DNA from: Cupriavidus laharis
GTDB taxonomy: Bacteria > Pseudomonadota > Gammaproteobacteria > Burkholderiales > Burkholderiaceae
Assembly (NCBI RefSeq): GCF_914271435.1
Contig: NZ_CAJZAI010000005.1
Location: 280,211 to 344,210 of the forward strand
Direction: 5' to 3'
Length of the DNA: 64,000 nt
The position numbers were made by a program, and so were the translations under genes. Every line of letters begins with the position of its first letter. Position 1 is the first letter of the stretch. The notes beneath the pieces were generated by a model. It did no database searches. It was not told where the DNA came from and was given only the letters and a program-made list of their open reading frames with translations. Shown here piece after piece: positions 63,152-64,000 of the stretch.

Positions 63152-63621
63152 GGAAGTTTCCGCTTGGGCGGCAGCGCTTTGCTGAAGTCCCTGATCATGA
63201 ATCATCGTGTCGTGCCTGACAAACATCTGCCCCTGTTGCCGGTGACTCTCATCGACATTTCTGTCATGAAGCTACAGGCGGGATTGGCCAAACAGGAACT
63301 GACTTCGGCCACGGGCGTCACATTGAATGAACCATTTAATCTATATAGATGCCCTGGGACTCGACCTGTCCCAGGGTCGGGTAGCGCACAACGCAGGTGC
63401 CTGGTACAAGGTTCTAATGGGCGCCATGAGGCGCTTTTCGGTTTTCTCGAATTATTTCGCCCAACCCCTTGCCAAGACGGTTGTGGGGCCGTAATATTCG
63501 CCCCCTCGCAACACGAGACGGCGCTGCAAGGCAGGGCAGGCAAGGGTTGCGGGGTGGATTGGGTGGTTGGAAGCGCGAAGTTGGCGCGACTGGCTGAAGC
63601 AAAAAAAGATTGCTGACCCGG
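63152..63621. other. leader and upstream region of the rRNA operon
   Basis: No gene. Contains a palindrome ATCTATATAGAT (63339-63350) and a hairpin with perfect 9-bp arms CCCTGGGAC/GTCCCAGGG (63352-63376). These lie 250-280 nt upstream of the rrn core promoter. Confidence 0.55.
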
Positions 63622-63650
63622 TTGACGAAACGAAGAAAGCGCTGCATAAT
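63622..63650 (+). promoter_or_regulatory. rrn core promoter
   Basis: TTGACG (63622-63627) and CATAAT (63645-63650) with a 17-nt spacer, a strong sigma-70 promoter about 250 nt before the 16S gene. Transcription would begin near 63657. Confidence 0.85.
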
Positions 63651-63705
63651 CTCGTTTCTCTGCTGCAGACAACGCAGCGCGCTGAACGGCAAAGCCGGCA
63701 GCGAA

Positions 63706-63717
63706 GTTCTTTAACAA
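63706..63717 (+). promoter_or_regulatory. rrn boxA antitermination element
   Basis: GTTCTTTAACAA resembles the boxA antitermination sequence of betaproteobacterial rRNA operons, upstream of the 16S gene and within the transcribed leader. Confidence 0.75.
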
Positions 63718-63901
63718 CCAAACAACCGATAAGTGTGGGCGCTGGGTAGCGGGGCGCCCGAAGTCTTCGGGCTTCGGAGCTTCCAAAGTTATCAGTGCTC
63801 GCACAGCAAAACGTGACTGGATTTTCGGATCTGGTCAGTCAGTTTTCTGAGAGTGAGCGACCGCTCGAAAGAGCGAGTCCCGCAAGGGACACACAGGTAT
63901 T

Positions 63902-64000
63902 GAACTGAAGAGTTTGATCCTGGCTCAGATTGAACGCTGGCGGCATGCCTTACACATGCAAGTCGAACGGCAGCACGGGCTTCGGCCTGGTGGCGAGTGG
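63902..64000 (+). rRNA. rrsA: 16S rRNA, 5' end (partial)
   Basis: The 16S 5' end GAACTGAAGAGTTTGATCC followed by GGCTCAGATTGAACGCTGGCGGC is unmistakable. The gene runs past the right edge of the window; only its first 99 nt are present. The start is placed by alignment to the E. coli mature 5' end. Confidence 0.97.

Overview
This is a high-GC chromosomal window from a betaproteobacterium, most likely a Cupriavidus. The flavohemoglobin at 11655-12866 reads almost like the crystallised Ralstonia eutropha FHP. The remaining gene set (sox cluster, FieF-type CDF exporter, PaaABCDE, type II secretion cluster without an adjacent prepilin peptidase) is typical of that genus. No database could be searched, so the assignment rests on recognised protein motifs.

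Layout. 49-8347: thiosulfate-oxidation cluster soxC-soxD-cytochrome c-soxY-soxZ-dsrE-like-soxA-soxX-thioredoxin-soxB, all on the plus strand. 8421-8496: tRNA-Ala(CGC), followed by an accessory segment (about 8500-11650). It holds a wrecked P4-type integrase, a small cysteine-rich exported protein, a DUF6402-like protein coupled to a small membrane protein, and a decayed gap. 11655-13287: first flavohemoglobin and a small coiled-coil protein. 13412-16464: DHA2 exporter divergent from marR-fieF across a palindromic operator. 16465-16829: a convergent intergenic region with DnaA-box-like 9-mers, a CTA triplet run and repeated CGTATAC motifs; this is the most unexplained stretch. 16830-24465: tag, an outer-membrane barrel, a small membrane protein, a DOPA-dioxygenase-like enzyme, two MFS transporters, VOC, GFA and HD-domain proteins. 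24621-28217: fused indolepyruvate ferredoxin oxidoreductase. 28565-29821: NYN-LOTUS protein. 29873-41189: gspGHIJKLMNDEF on the minus strand. 41430-43204: nsrR and a second flavohemoglobin, lodged between gspG and gspC (43274-43984). 44153-49105: EF-hand protein, Lrp regulator, GNAT, and a kefF-kefC pair. 49125-54623: TetR (PaaR-like), a DUF1835-like protein and paaABCDE. 54907-58518: phospholipase D-VTT fusion, EEP phosphatase, UspA. 58529-63151: DUF1488, FUSC exporter, fused SpmA/SpmB-like protein, DUF488. 63622-64000: rrn promoter, boxA and the first 99 nt of 16S rRNA.

How the parts work together. The Sox proteins form a periplasmic thiosulfate-oxidising system delivering electrons to c-type cytochromes. 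The indolepyruvate/arylpyruvate oxidoreductase could make arylacetyl-CoA, and PaaABCDE epoxidises phenylacetyl-CoA, so the window encodes two steps of aromatic amino acid catabolism some 20 kb apart. Two flavohemoglobins give two NO dioxygenases; one sits next to nsrR with NsrR-like palindromes and the other next to the tRNA-linked segment with a different palindrome. The T2SS cluster is complete for C-N apart from a prepilin peptidase.
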